Assembly: GCA_045644765.1 (NCBI GenBank)
Contig: JAZRHM010000038.1
Coordinates: forward strand, 151,745 to 215,744
Direction of reading: 5' to 3'
Source of the DNA: JAFTYO01 sp045644765
Lineage (GTDB): Bacteria > Pseudomonadota > Alphaproteobacteria > RF32 > CAG-239
Length of the DNA stretch: 64,000 nucleotides
The notes under the pieces are model-generated. The model did no database searches. It was not told the DNA's origin and was given only the letters and a program-made list of their open reading frames with translations. Below are positions 51,068 through 60,451 of the stretch, in pieces. Position 1 is the first letter of the stretch; each line of letters starts with the position of its first letter. A program made the translations under genes and the position numbers.

Positions 51068-51643
51068 TTAAGCAGTAAGCATATAAATAGTGATTGCGAT
51101 AATAGAAATTGGCAGTAAAAGCTCACCTAAAAGACGTACAATCAGACGAACCCCGTCACGCCAACTGTAAACTCTAACGTAAATCACAAAAGCAATCAGC
51201 AAAATTATAAGTATACATGCTACAAGTCCTATCACGGCTGTTGCGCCAATAGATAATACTACACCAAATGGTAAAAGTACTAAATATCCCAACCCCCATA
51301 AAGCGACATTCAATATACCTACACCTAAAATTGCCAATAGCACTATAGCTATATTTTTTAGCACAACCATAAGCATTACGCCTATATATGTTCGGGTTTT
51401 CATCAATTTTGATGGAAGTGCCACAACAGCTGCTTCTATACTTAGCCATAGCAGAACAGCATCCATAATAAGTAAAACAATTGACCAATAACCACATTGT
51501 TTCAGGATATAAGCTGCACCAACCATAACAACAGAAGCCAACACCAATACGCCGGCTGCGATAAGAACCCATTTAATGAATCGAGCCAAATGCCCGAGAG
51601 ATGACCAAATGCCACCTAAAAATAATTTTCCTAAAGTTTTCAT
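51068..51643 (-). CDS. Small multi-spanning membrane protein
   Basis: About 191 aa with five to six hydrophobic segments and no recognised family. The ATG at 51643 (MKTLGKLFLGG) is preferred: upstream codons look non-coding. No Shine-Dalgarno is seen (AAAAGATATG). Codon use is richer in G and C at third positions than the genome average, as in the 575-aa protein at 11296. It follows the gene at 51709 on the same strand, separated by an 11-bp perfect inverted repeat. Confidence 0.65.
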   Translation of the reverse strand: MKTLGKLFLGGIWSSLGHLARFIKWVLIAAGVLVLASVVMVGAAYILKQCGYWSIVLLIMDAVLLWLSIEAAVVALPSKLMKTRTYIGVMLMVVLKNIAIVLLAILGVGILNVALWGLGYLVLLPFGVVLSIGATAVIGLVACILIILLIAFVIYVRVYSWRDGVRLIVRLLGELLLPISIIAITIYMLTA

Positions 51644-51672
51644 ATCTTTTGAATTTAAAATAATTTTCTTAC

Positions 51673-51705
51673 TATAAGCGATACACAAATTGTATATCGC
51701 TTATA
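51673..51705. repeat. Perfect 11-bp inverted repeat between the two membrane genes
   Basis: TATAAGCGATA at 51673-51683 pairs with TATCGCTTATA at 51695-51705, with an 11-nt loop. No T run follows on either strand, so it is more likely a regulator site, RNA-processing hairpin or partial terminator. Confidence 0.65.
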
Positions 51706-51708
51706 TTT

Positions 51709-52134
51709 TTAGAAATAACCATATCTCACAGCAGAAAATGTTTCGAATGCATCTTCCCACTTCTGATATTCATCACTCTCGTGATTATCACTTGGCGTAT
51801 CATCCAAATTGTCAACATCACCACTACCAAGCTCATCTAAACGATGGCCTACATAGTTGATAAGCTTGTCTAAATCTTGTTCTTTTAACTCGAACAAACG
51901 TTCAACATTTAAAGAAAGCGCTAAGATTTGATCATCACTGAGAGGCTCCCCATGAGACAAATGAAGACCTTCAGAATCTTCCGGATTTTCATCAGCTTCA
52001 TTGTTTGAAGCGGATCTTTGTTGTTTCACTCTTGAAACCAAATCTTCAAGCTCGTCTACCTGCCATTTGCGCACCAAACACAAAAACAAAGCCAGAGAAG
52101 CAAGAAAACCTGTTACGATTAATTCTAGACTCAT
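51709..52134 (-). CDS. Acidic single-pass membrane protein
   Basis: A 141-aa protein with one N-terminal helix (ELIVTGFLASLALFLCLV) and a strongly acidic, soluble rest with a predicted helical part around ILALSLNVERLFELKEQDLDKL. No family known. Start ATG lacks a Shine-Dalgarno (AAATAAACATTATG). Probably cotranscribed with the membrane protein downstream; both share the unusual codon use. Confidence 0.62.
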   Translation of the reverse strand: MSLELIVTGFLASLALFLCLVRKWQVDELEDLVSRVKQQRSASNNEADENPEDSEGLHLSHGEPLSDDQILALSLNVERLFELKEQDLDKLINYVGHRLDELGSGDVDNLDDTPSDNHESDEYQKWEDAFETFSAVRYGYF

Positions 52135-52249
52135 AATGTTTATTTTTTAAAAGTTAATAACTACAAAATTACTGATATTTATTGTAGGCTAACACATACT
52201 TTATTTCATTGCAAGCTTTTTTTGTTAAATTTGTCAAAAAGCGACCATA

Positions 52250-52276
52250 AAAAAGCCTCGTTAAACGAGGCTTTTT
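52250..52276. terminator. Terminator after the VAQP lipoprotein gene
   Basis: Eleven-bp stem AAAAAGCCTCG/CGAGGCTTTTT with a TTAAA loop; the lipoprotein gene ends nearby on the minus strand. Confidence 0.9.
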
Positions 52277-52290
52277 ATCCATTACAATTT

Positions 52291-52614
52291 CTATTGCTGA
52301 TTTGCGTTTTGTTTACATAAACCATTTTGAGCACAATTATATGGTTTTTTCACAAAAGAAACAGTTGAATATGTTTTGGGCTCATATACTGTTTTATATA
52401 CAGTGTTTTTATAAATAACTTCAACCGGTTCTGATACGGTATAAGAAGACCCTTGGCATCCTGTACAAGTTGCAGGTTGAGCAACAGGTTGTGCAACAGG
52501 TTGTGCAACAGCCGGCTGTGGTTTCACGGGAGCTTTTTTCTCACATTCAACAGATTTATTTGCACAAGCTGATAAGCCTATGGTTAAACATATTGCTAAA
52601 ACTAACTTTTTCAT
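52291..52614 (-). CDS. Lipoprotein with VAQP repeats and Cys pairs
   Basis: A 107-aa lipoprotein with signal helix and lipobox LSAC (Cys17). The mature part has Lys/Pro segments, three tandem VAQP units near residues 38-50, a CTGCQG motif and later SYTVSEPVEVIYKNTVYKTVYEP, ending in two more Cys. It probably sits in the outer membrane. No family recognised. AAAGGAATAAG precedes the ATG. Stands alone. Confidence 0.72.
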   Translation of the reverse strand: MKKLVLAICLTIGLSACANKSVECEKKAPVKPQPAVAQPVAQPVAQPATCTGCQGSSYTVSEPVEVIYKNTVYKTVYEPKTYSTVSFVKKPYNCAQNGLCKQNANQQ

Positions 52615-52807
52615 CTTATTCCTTTCAAATTTAGAGTTATGTCAAATAAATTCTATTTATATAAGATAATCTTGAAAAATTTTTTTTCATCATTAACCTT
52701 TTATTAAGCCTATATTAATGCTTAAAATATTTTTATGTCAATGTTTTATTTTACGTCAGAGCAAAATTTTCGTATTCTCTATTAAAATTATTTATCATAT
52801 CTTAAAA

Positions 52808-52838
52808 TTTAACCCCCGATTTAGCATGTCGGGGGTTA
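52808..52838 (-). terminator. Terminator of the OMP barrel gene
   Basis: Stem AACCCCCGA/TCGGGGGTT with a 9-nt loop, followed on the minus strand by AAATTTTAAG. Confidence 0.75.
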
Positions 52839-52849
52839 AACAGCATCTT

Positions 52850-53464
52850 TTAGAATGTATATCTTAAACCTAAAAGAACTTCTTGAGAATCATAATTTCT
52901 CTTAACATGCTCATCAAGTACTTTTGATTTTGTTTTACCATAATCAGTATAACGATAGCCAACTTCTACATCCATATTGTATGTTAAGTTTACACTAACA
53001 CCAACACCAATGTTCCATGCTAAATTATCTTCTGTTGTTTTTTCCCAAGCTTTTTCTTCGATACGAGCATAACCGATACCTACGCCTAAATAAGGAGTAA
53101 CAGCTGTACCTGTATCTAAATCATAGTAAACATTTGCTAAAACTGTTTGTAACTGTGTTTGCAATCCAATATTTGTTTGTAAAGCTTTTACATTATTATG
53201 ATTATGTGTTTTATTTAATAAACCATATTCAACTTCAGCACGAACAGATTGTGCTAAACCGCCACAGAACGGAACCATAACACCGCCAGCAATTCTATAA
53301 CCATACTGATCATCATTTATCTTATCTTTAAATACTGAAGATTTAATATCGTTTTTTACTTCTACACGTGCTACACGAGCAGCAACATATGGAAGATATT
53401 CTGTTGCACTAACATTAAAAGCAACTAAAGAGGCAATTCCTGCCAATAATAAAGTTTTTTTCAT
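52850..53464 (-). CDS. Small outer-membrane beta-barrel protein
   Basis: A 204-aa OmpX/Opa-like eight-strand barrel: signal peptide (cleavage near VSA, residue 20), alternating strands such as VTPYLGVGIGYARIEE and YNMDVEVGYRYTDYG, and the C-terminal signature VLLGLRYTF recognised by the Bam complex. The ATG at 53464 follows GAGAGAAC; the frame extends upstream without support. It may act in adhesion or membrane stability. Confidence 0.88.
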   Translation of the reverse strand: MKKTLLLAGIASLVAFNVSATEYLPYVAARVARVEVKNDIKSSVFKDKINDDQYGYRIAGGVMVPFCGGLAQSVRAEVEYGLLNKTHNHNNVKALQTNIGLQTQLQTVLANVYYDLDTGTAVTPYLGVGIGYARIEEKAWEKTTEDNLAWNIGVGVSVNLTYNMDVEVGYRYTDYGKTKSKVLDEHVKRNYDSQEVLLGLRYTF

Positions 53465-53580
53465 AGTTCTCTCTCTTTTCATTTTTTGCAAAAAATTATT
53501 AAACATCTCAAAAGATGTAAGTAAAGGTTATAATAGGTTATATTAAAGGTCAAAACAAAGTTTTTATTATACACAAAAAG

Positions 53581-54924
53581 CTAATATAAAAGGTTCATAC
53601 TGGATATTCTAAAAATATTTTCATCAATTTTTGCTAAACAAACTTCAACTCGTTTTTTACCTTTAGCAATATTATGTTTTTCGTAAACATCTAAAGATTC
53701 AACATAATATTCCATAGCATCATCAAAATATTCTTCGTCATTATATATTTTACCACATTCAAATAATATATTTCCTATATTTTCCTGAACTTCTGCCCAT
53801 TCTATCGGGTAAACATTCGGATTATACACTTTTTGATAATTTTTATAAGCATCTATAGCAATTGTAACAATTTCTTTATTACGACTAAAAATTGCTATCA
53901 TTGAAAGATACTGTCCCAAATCTTTTTGAATAGTGGCCCAAAAATACGGAAACGTAATTTGGGTAAATACTTTTTGTGCTTCTCTCAACTGAAATACGGC
54001 ATTTCTTAAAAATTGAATATCGGCAGAATATCTCCAATAATCAAAATAAAGCTTTGATAATTGATAAGCTGTATGTCCAAAATCATAGGGGTAAGTATAA
54101 CGAGGAAAATATTTTAAAGCTAAATTATAAAAATCTGTCGCAAACTTACAATTTATGTATTTATCATCAATATTTAAGTCTGCAGCTAATTGATAAATTT
54201 GTCCGAAATTAGTATAAATAAGACCGATAAGGACTGACTTGTTTTCTGTTTTTAAATATGTTAATGCGCTTTTCAAAATTGAAGATACAATCTTGATATC
54301 TTGCTTTTTCAGATTATCCTTAACAGCAGTTAAGTATGTTAATGCCAATAAATTTAGTATATATGGCATATACTTTATATCTAAATCTTTTGGTGGGTTT
54401 GTGCTGTTTATATTTTCTACTGTTTCACTTAAAATTTTCATATACTCGGGTTTATTTGATACCATAAAAATTATTGCAACAATCAAATTCAATACCGATG
54501 CAGAAAGAGTTCTTTCCTGAAAATAATCAATAGGCAGATATAAACTGTTTAGCAAAGAAAAAAACGGAATTTTAAATTTTTCATACTGATCTGATGTTTG
54601 AAAATTCAGGCGCAAATTATTTTGCTCACGATGTCCCCATATTAAAATTTCCGACTTTGTTTTTTTTAATATCTGTTTTCCTGTATCGATAAAATCAAAA
54701 AAATTCCGACTTTGTAAATCAAGAAATTTTTTATCAAATACATCATCATAATAGCACACTTCAAAGTGCGGGTTTTTTTCTAAAAACTGTGCTAATATCT
54801 TTCCCGAATTATTAAGACAATCATCTTCAAATGCCACAACCGTTAATTTTATCACAGGTATTTTTGATGATTCATCTTTCTGATAAGGAGATATCTCTTT
54901 CTTTTTTAAAAAACCTAAAACCAT
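53581..54924 (-). CDS. Diverged TPR-repeat protein
   Basis: A 447-aa soluble protein. Residues 20-110 look like an N-terminal alpha/beta domain (IPVIKLTVVAFEDD, KTKSEILIWGHRE). The rest is helical with tetratricopeptide-like units: FGHTAYQLSKLYFDYWRYS, WATIQKDLGQYLSMIAIF, WAEVQENIGNILFECGK, FDDAMEYYVESLDVYEKH. A scaffold role is likely. It is the third gene of the rsmB operon, 5 nt after the membrane protein. Confidence 0.78.
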   Translation of the reverse strand: MVLGFLKKKEISPYQKDESSKIPVIKLTVVAFEDDCLNNSGKILAQFLEKNPHFEVCYYDDVFDKKFLDLQSRNFFDFIDTGKQILKKTKSEILIWGHREQNNLRLNFQTSDQYEKFKIPFFSLLNSLYLPIDYFQERTLSASVLNLIVAIIFMVSNKPEYMKILSETVENINSTNPPKDLDIKYMPYILNLLALTYLTAVKDNLKKQDIKIVSSILKSALTYLKTENKSVLIGLIYTNFGQIYQLAADLNIDDKYINCKFATDFYNLALKYFPRYTYPYDFGHTAYQLSKLYFDYWRYSADIQFLRNAVFQLREAQKVFTQITFPYFWATIQKDLGQYLSMIAIFSRNKEIVTIAIDAYKNYQKVYNPNVYPIEWAEVQENIGNILFECGKIYNDEEYFDDAMEYYVESLDVYEKHNIAKGKKRVEVCLAKIDENIFRISSMNLLY

Positions 54925-54929
54925 ACTTC

Positions 54930-56009
54930 TTATTTCCTGCGTTTAAAAGCTTCCTTTACAGTACTCAATCCTTTTTTGACATCATCAACAAAAGCTTCAT
55001 TTGTTTCTCTAAAGCTTAAATTATTTTCCGAAGCATGGTAGAGCATATTAAGCAACCACAAATTTACCACTAATGTAAAAATCGGCATTGAAAATGGATT
55101 AGGTGCGTATAACTGAAAACAAGAAAATATAATATTAATAATTCCTATTTTAACAACAGAAACCAATATTGCATCAAGACTTATATCCTTTGTATAACAA
55201 ACAAAATATGCTGTATTATTATATAAATCAGGTTCCTTAATACGCCATAAATAACTTCTGATTAACACCCAAATAATTTCTGCGAATAAATAGGATAATA
55301 AGACTAATATCGAGGGCCCTGACAATTCTATTGTTCCTAAAAGTAAAAATCCTGACAACAGAAAACCGGCGCTTGCACAAGCTCCTTCATTTAATACAAT
55401 CTCACTAGGATACCAGTTAAATCTTAAAAATCCAAGCCACATTCCTCCCAGTAATGCGGCAAATATTCCAAACAATAACGGAACCCCTCCAAAACCGGAA
55501 AGACACATCATTCCAAACAAACCAGATAAAATAAAGATTGCAAAAATAGCAGGTAATCCATTTAGTATTTTAGCAAAAAAAGTTATAAAAAACACACTTG
55601 CAAAAACAATTAATCTTTCTGACCATAAAGGAATATATCCTTCAAAAATTGAAACATTATCCGGAACTAAAAACGTTACAATAGCGGAAGAAAGAGCCAT
55701 CACCATATACATAAGCAATTTATTTTCCAGCAAAAATGCAATATAGATAAAAGCAGCCAAAGCAAAAACAGCTACAATTTTTCCATATTCAAGATCATAT
55801 ATCATATCCTTAAAATCAGGCAAAATAAAATAAAGTGCAGATGTACAAAATAAGCTAAAAAACCACATATAAATCCACACATCATTTTTAATTTTATATT
55901 CATATAACGTGTTTTTACTCACATAAACAAACATTGGTAATGAAAATATAAAACCCAAACCAATTAATCCAATAAAATATATTAAGTTCAACAACATTGT
56001 GATCTCCAT
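54930..56009 (-). CDS. Degenerate MraY/WecA-like membrane protein
   Basis: A 359-aa protein with about ten transmembrane helices. The segment LGFLRFNWYPSEIVLNEGACASAGFLLSG (residues about 192-220) resembles the GFLxFNxxPAxIFLGDxGSxxLG motif of polyprenyl-phosphate sugar-phosphate transferases, but the catalytic Asp of GDxGS is Asn-Glu (NEG) and the DD motif is not seen. It may be an inactive paralogue or a modified enzyme. It begins 4 nt after rsmB and precedes the TPR gene. Assignment rests on this one motif and topology. Confidence 0.5.
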   Translation of the reverse strand: MEITMLLNLIYFIGLIGLGFIFSLPMFVYVSKNTLYEYKIKNDVWIYMWFFSLFCTSALYFILPDFKDMIYDLEYGKIVAVFALAAFIYIAFLLENKLLMYMVMALSSAIVTFLVPDNVSIFEGYIPLWSERLIVFASVFFITFFAKILNGLPAIFAIFILSGLFGMMCLSGFGGVPLLFGIFAALLGGMWLGFLRFNWYPSEIVLNEGACASAGFLLSGFLLLGTIELSGPSILVLLSYLFAEIIWVLIRSYLWRIKEPDLYNNTAYFVCYTKDISLDAILVSVVKIGIINIIFSCFQLYAPNPFSMPIFTLVVNLWLLNMLYHASENNLSFRETNEAFVDDVKKGLSTVKEAFKRRK

Positions 56010-56013
56010 AGCT

Positions 56014-57288
56014 TTATTTTTTCTTTATACAAACAGCAAAAAAAGAATCCATCCCGCCAAAATTTTTTATATGATAAGGTAAAGTTCTTAAAACACCGTT
56101 ATCAATTATATCCTCCGGCAATTTTTTCCCATCAACTATATTAATTTCTTTCAAATCGGGAACAACTAACTCAATATGCGAACATTCTTTCATGATTCTT
56201 TCTATAATATATTCACCTTCAATTTTGGAAATCGAACAAGTGCAATATAATACTAAACCATCTTTTTTTACCGATTTAATAGCTTCGTTTAGCATTTCAA
56301 ACTGCAAATCAGATTGTTTTTTTACATCTTGAATTGTCTTAAGATGCAACACTTCCGGGTGCTTTCTGAACGTCCCCGTAGCAGAACAAGGTGCATCTAG
56401 CAATATAATGTCAAATACATCTTTATTGTTTTGTAAAAAAACTAAACCATCAGCAATTTGTGTTTCAAGATTTTGTTCCAAATTTAAACGCTTAATATTT
56501 TGTTTTAATTTTTCCATGCGCAATATATCTATATCAACTGCCGTAACTTTTGCTCCTTTTACCAAAAGTTGAGCTGTTTTACCGCCCGGAGCTGCACATA
56601 AATCAAGAACTTTCTTATCTTTAACACTTCCCAGTAACATAACCGGTAATGACGCTGCAAGATCCTGCACCCACCATGCGCCTTCTTTATAACCTTCTAA
56701 TTCAGACACTTTAGATTTTGCATCAAATATACGAACAGTCCCATTGGAAAATAATGTGCCGTTGAGTTGTTTGGCCCAATATATATGATTTTCTTTTATG
56801 CTCAAATCCAAAGGAGATTCACAAAAACAAGCTTCTTTGATGCTTTCTATTTCTGATTGCGTATAATCTTTTTTCAAAATTTCATAAAAATTTTGCGGTA
56901 TTTTTGCAATAATTTGTAATTCTTTTTTCTTTGACGACACTTTGCGTAATACGGCATTTACCATATTTGCCGCAAACTTATCAGTTTTTTTCTTTGCTAT
57001 ATTGACGTATTCATTTATGACTGCATAATCAGGTGTTTTTAAAAGCATAATTTCTGCAATAGCTGCCAGCAAAATATATTTAAGAATAACATTCTTTTGC
57101 GGAATCTTTTTTAATACGAATTTTGCTATTATATTTTCAAGTCCGGTTAAATTTCTTAACACACTTAAAACAAGCATATTGCAAAATGATATATTTTTTT
57201 CTGTAATATGCGATTTTAAAGTGCTGTAAAACACTTTTTGCTCAAAAATTTTATGCAAAATTTCAACACATTCTGAACGTTCTGACAT
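56014..57288 (-). CDS. rsmB: 16S rRNA (cytosine-967 C5) methyltransferase
   Basis: A 424-aa RNA methyltransferase: an N-terminal NusB-like domain (residues 1-130) and a SAM domain from about 205. SAM loop LDLCAAPGGKTAQL, catalytic Cys in YCTCSI and the DAPCSATGTFRKHPE motif are intact. Family members make m5C967 in helix 31. Starts with GAAAGGTTATAAA upstream; first gene of a three-gene unit with the MraY-like and TPR genes. Confidence 0.92.
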   Translation of the reverse strand: MSERSECVEILHKIFEQKVFYSTLKSHITEKNISFCNMLVLSVLRNLTGLENIIAKFVLKKIPQKNVILKYILLAAIAEIMLLKTPDYAVINEYVNIAKKKTDKFAANMVNAVLRKVSSKKKELQIIAKIPQNFYEILKKDYTQSEIESIKEACFCESPLDLSIKENHIYWAKQLNGTLFSNGTVRIFDAKSKVSELEGYKEGAWWVQDLAASLPVMLLGSVKDKKVLDLCAAPGGKTAQLLVKGAKVTAVDIDILRMEKLKQNIKRLNLEQNLETQIADGLVFLQNNKDVFDIILLDAPCSATGTFRKHPEVLHLKTIQDVKKQSDLQFEMLNEAIKSVKKDGLVLYCTCSISKIEGEYIIERIMKECSHIELVVPDLKEINIVDGKKLPEDIIDNGVLRTLPYHIKNFGGMDSFFAVCIKKK

Positions 57289-57435
57289 TTTATAACCTTT
57301 CTTATGCCGAATTTAAGCACATAGGCGTTACTTTTGCAAGCAAAATAATAAGTGCATTAGTATAAAGATAGCGCTTGTTTTTTTTATCTTTTATGATAAT
57401 TTATAGCAAAATAAAATAAAATGGAGAAACTTAAG

Positions 57436-59892
57436 ATGAACGGCAATGCACGCTATAACGGAAATCAAACTTTTCAACAATGGCAACAGCAATGGCAACT
57501 CGAAGACAGATACAACTTTAGAACCATTGAACAAAAATGGCAAAAAATTTGGGAAGATGAAAAAGCCTATAAAGTTATTGAAGATAAAACAAAAGAAAAA
57601 TTTTACGCTTTGGTAGAATTTCCTTTTCCGTCAGGTGCAGGGTTGCACGTCGGGCATCCTCGTTCGTATGTGGCATTAGATACCATCGCCAGAAAAAAAC
57701 GCATGCAAGGTTATAATGTGTTATATCCTATGGGTTTTGATGCGTTCGGTTTACCTGCTGAAAACTACGCTATCAAAACAGGTGTTCACCCCGCCGTTTC
57801 TACAAAAGCAAACATTGAAAACTTTACTCGCCAATTAAAATCTATAGGCTTAAGTTTTGACTGGGACAGATGTATTGATACATCCTCACCTGAATATTAT
57901 AAATGGACACAATGGATGTTTATCGAGCTTTTCAAAAAAGGCTTAGCATATAAAAGTAAAATGGCGATAAACTGGTGTCCTGCATGTAAAGTCGGCCTTG
58001 CGAATGAAGAAGTTGTAAACGGCTGTTGTGAAAGATGCGGCGCAGAAGTTGTAAGAAAAGATAAAGAACAATGGGTAATCGCTATTACAAAGTATGCTGA
58101 CAGACTTATAGATGACCTCGACGGATTAGATTTTGTTGACAGGGTTAAAGCACAACAAACTAATTGGATTGGCAGATCAGAAGGTGCTGAGCTTGATTTT
58201 GAGTTTGGTCAAGACAAATTAAAAGTGTTTACAACTCGTCCTGATACGGCTTTTGGTGTAACATACATGGTAATGGCTCCCGAGCATAATTTCGTTCAAA
58301 AATATATGGATGAATTTGAAAATCCTGACGAGATTAAAAAATATATTGAAGAGACATCTAAAAAATCTGATTTACAGCGTACGGCTTCAGATTCTAAAAC
58401 AGGTGTAGAATTAAAAGGTATAAAAGCAAAAAATCCGTTTAACGGAAAAATGATACCTGTATTTATATCTGACTATGTTTTAACAGGATATGGTACCGGC
58501 GCAATTATGGCTGTTCCGGCACATGATCAACGCGACTATGATTTTGCCAAAGCTTTTGATTTGCCTATTATCCAAGTTTTGGAAGGTGGAGATATCTCAG
58601 AAAAAGCTCATGAAGAAGACGGCTTACATATAAATTCAGATTTCTTAAATGGCCTCAACAAAGAAGAAGGTATGAAGGCTGCTATTGATTTTGCAGTTAA
58701 GAACGGATTCGGCCAAGCAAAAATAAATTTCAAATTAAGAGACTGGATTTTTTCTCGTCAACGCTATTGGGGTGAGCCAATTCCGATGGTGTATTGTAAA
58801 CATTGCGGATGGCAACCTTTAAAAGAAGAAGATTTACCGTTAACGTTACCTGAAGTAACAGACTACTTACCAAATGATGAAGGCGATTCGCCTTTATCTA
58901 AAGCGACCGATTGGGTAAACACAAAATGTCCTAAATGTGGTGCCGATGCCAAACGAGAAACAGATGTTATGCCAAACTGGGCAGGATCTTCGTGGTATTT
59001 CTTGCGCTATTGTGATCCACACAATGACAAAGAATTTGCTTCAAAAGAAGCTTTAGAATATTGGATGAATGTAGATTGGTATAATGGTGGCATGGAACAC
59101 ACTACATTACACTTATTATATTCTCGTTTTTGGCATAAGTTTTTGTATGATTGCGGATATGTCCCGACTAAAGAACCATACAACAGACGTACTTCTCATG
59201 GTATGATCTTAGCTGAAAACGGCGAGAAAATGTCAAAATCTCGCGGTAACGTAATTAACCCTGATGAAATTATAAACAATTATGGTGCTGACACATTCCG
59301 TTTATATGAAATGTTTATCGGACCGTTTGATCAGGTGGCAGCATGGTCTGACGACAGTTTAATGGGTGTATACAGATTTGTCGGAAAAATCTTTAATTTA
59401 TTCAAAAAAGTATGCTCAAAAGATGCTGATATAAAAGACTTGAGAGCTATGCATAAATGTATACTTGAAGTAACAGAACGAATTGATCAAATGAAATTTA
59501 ATACGGCTGTATCTTCATTAATGAGTTATGTAAACTATATGTCATCTTTGGAAGAAATTCCGGCTGTTTTATATCAAACACTCTTAAAACTTTTAAGCCC
59601 GTTTACTCCTCATTTAGCTGAAGAAATGTGGGCAAGATTGGGTTATGACAGTTTAATCATCAAAGAAAGCTGGCCAATAGGTGACCAACAACTTGCTCAA
59701 GATGATACTGTAACCATTGCCGTTCAATTATGCGGAAAAATGCGTGGCACAATAGAAATGCCTAAAGACAGTTCTGATGAAGATGTAAAAAGTGCTGCTC
59801 TTTCATTAGAAAATGTTGCACGCCAAATTGATGGTAAAGAAATTAAAAAAATAATTGTTGTTAAAAATAGGATTGTGAACATTGTTGCATAA
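57436..59892 (+). CDS. leuS: Leucyl-tRNA synthetase
   Basis: Class I synthetase of about 818 aa. HIGH motif: PFPSGAGLHVGHPRSY; CP1 editing domain with GVTYMVMAPEH and the zinc-like CxxC segments (NWCPACKVGL, CERCG); KMSKS loop: NGEKMSKSRGNV near residue 600. The ATG at 57436 is chosen because TGGAGAAAC lies at normal spacing; the ATG at 57421 has no Shine-Dalgarno. lptE and holA follow with overlaps. Confidence 0.96.
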   Translation: MNGNARYNGNQTFQQWQQQWQLEDRYNFRTIEQKWQKIWEDEKAYKVIEDKTKEKFYALVEFPFPSGAGLHVGHPRSYVALDTIARKKRMQGYNVLYPMGFDAFGLPAENYAIKTGVHPAVSTKANIENFTRQLKSIGLSFDWDRCIDTSSPEYYKWTQWMFIELFKKGLAYKSKMAINWCPACKVGLANEEVVNGCCERCGAEVVRKDKEQWVIAITKYADRLIDDLDGLDFVDRVKAQQTNWIGRSEGAELDFEFGQDKLKVFTTRPDTAFGVTYMVMAPEHNFVQKYMDEFENPDEIKKYIEETSKKSDLQRTASDSKTGVELKGIKAKNPFNGKMIPVFISDYVLTGYGTGAIMAVPAHDQRDYDFAKAFDLPIIQVLEGGDISEKAHEEDGLHINSDFLNGLNKEEGMKAAIDFAVKNGFGQAKINFKLRDWIFSRQRYWGEPIPMVYCKHCGWQPLKEEDLPLTLPEVTDYLPNDEGDSPLSKATDWVNTKCPKCGADAKRETDVMPNWAGSSWYFLRYCDPHNDKEFASKEALEYWMNVDWYNGGMEHTTLHLLYSRFWHKFLYDCGYVPTKEPYNRRTSHGMILAENGEKMSKSRGNVINPDEIINNYGADTFRLYEMFIGPFDQVAAWSDDSLMGVYRFVGKIFNLFKKVCSKDADIKDLRAMHKCILEVTERIDQMKFNTAVSSLMSYVNYMSSLEEIPAVLYQTLLKLLSPFTPHLAEEMWARLGYDSLIIKESWPIGDQQLAQDDTVTIAVQLCGKMRGTIEMPKDSSDEDVKSAALSLENVARQIDGKEIKKIIVVKNRIVNIVA

Positions 59893-60451
59893 ATTTAGAA
59901 TATATACCACACTTTGTATCTTGCTGACAATTTTAACTGCTTGCGGCTTTGAGCCTTTGTATGTTGAGCGCAAATCTGATGAAAAATGGTATTATCAAGG
60001 TGAATTTGACACATCTATTTCAGAAGAAATGTCGCAAATCAAGATAGCTCCTATTGCCGAAAGAATGGGACAACTTATAAGAAATAATCTGTTAGATAAT
60101 TTAACCCCCAGGGGTGTCTCAAGCAATTCAAAATATATTTTAGAAGTTTATAACATTAATAAACAGGTAACCGAACAAGCTATGCGAGATGACATCACTG
60201 CAACACGTGAAAGAGTTCGTTACACTGTAAATTATCGTCTATTAAATGCTAGCGACCATAAAGAATTGGTAGGTGGCAATTCCATTGCCTATTTAGGTTA
60301 TGATATCATGGCAAACCCTTATTCTACAACTTTTGCTCAAAAAAAGATAGAAAAAGACGCAGCAAAAATCATTGCTAATGATATATCTTTACGTATGGGT
60401 GCATATTTTCATTCTACATTAACCAAACGTGGAAACCCGAATGAATTTTAA
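59882..60451 (+). CDS. lptE: LPS-assembly lipoprotein LptE
   Basis: A 189-aa outer-membrane lipoprotein that plugs LptD in LPS export. Signal helix, lipobox LTAC, then GFEPLY, the LptE start signature. Later KYILEVYNINKQVTEQA and ARERVRYTVNYRL match the family. It starts with TTG inside the leuS end (11-nt overlap; TTG at 59885 also possible). leuS-lptE-holA order is widespread. Confidence 0.93.
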   Translation: MLHKFRIYTTLCILLTILTACGFEPLYVERKSDEKWYYQGEFDTSISEEMSQIKIAPIAERMGQLIRNNLLDNLTPRGVSSNSKYILEVYNINKQVTEQAMRDDITATRERVRYTVNYRLLNASDHKELVGGNSIAYLGYDIMANPYSTTFAQKKIEKDAAKIIANDISLRMGAYFHSTLTKRGNPNEF

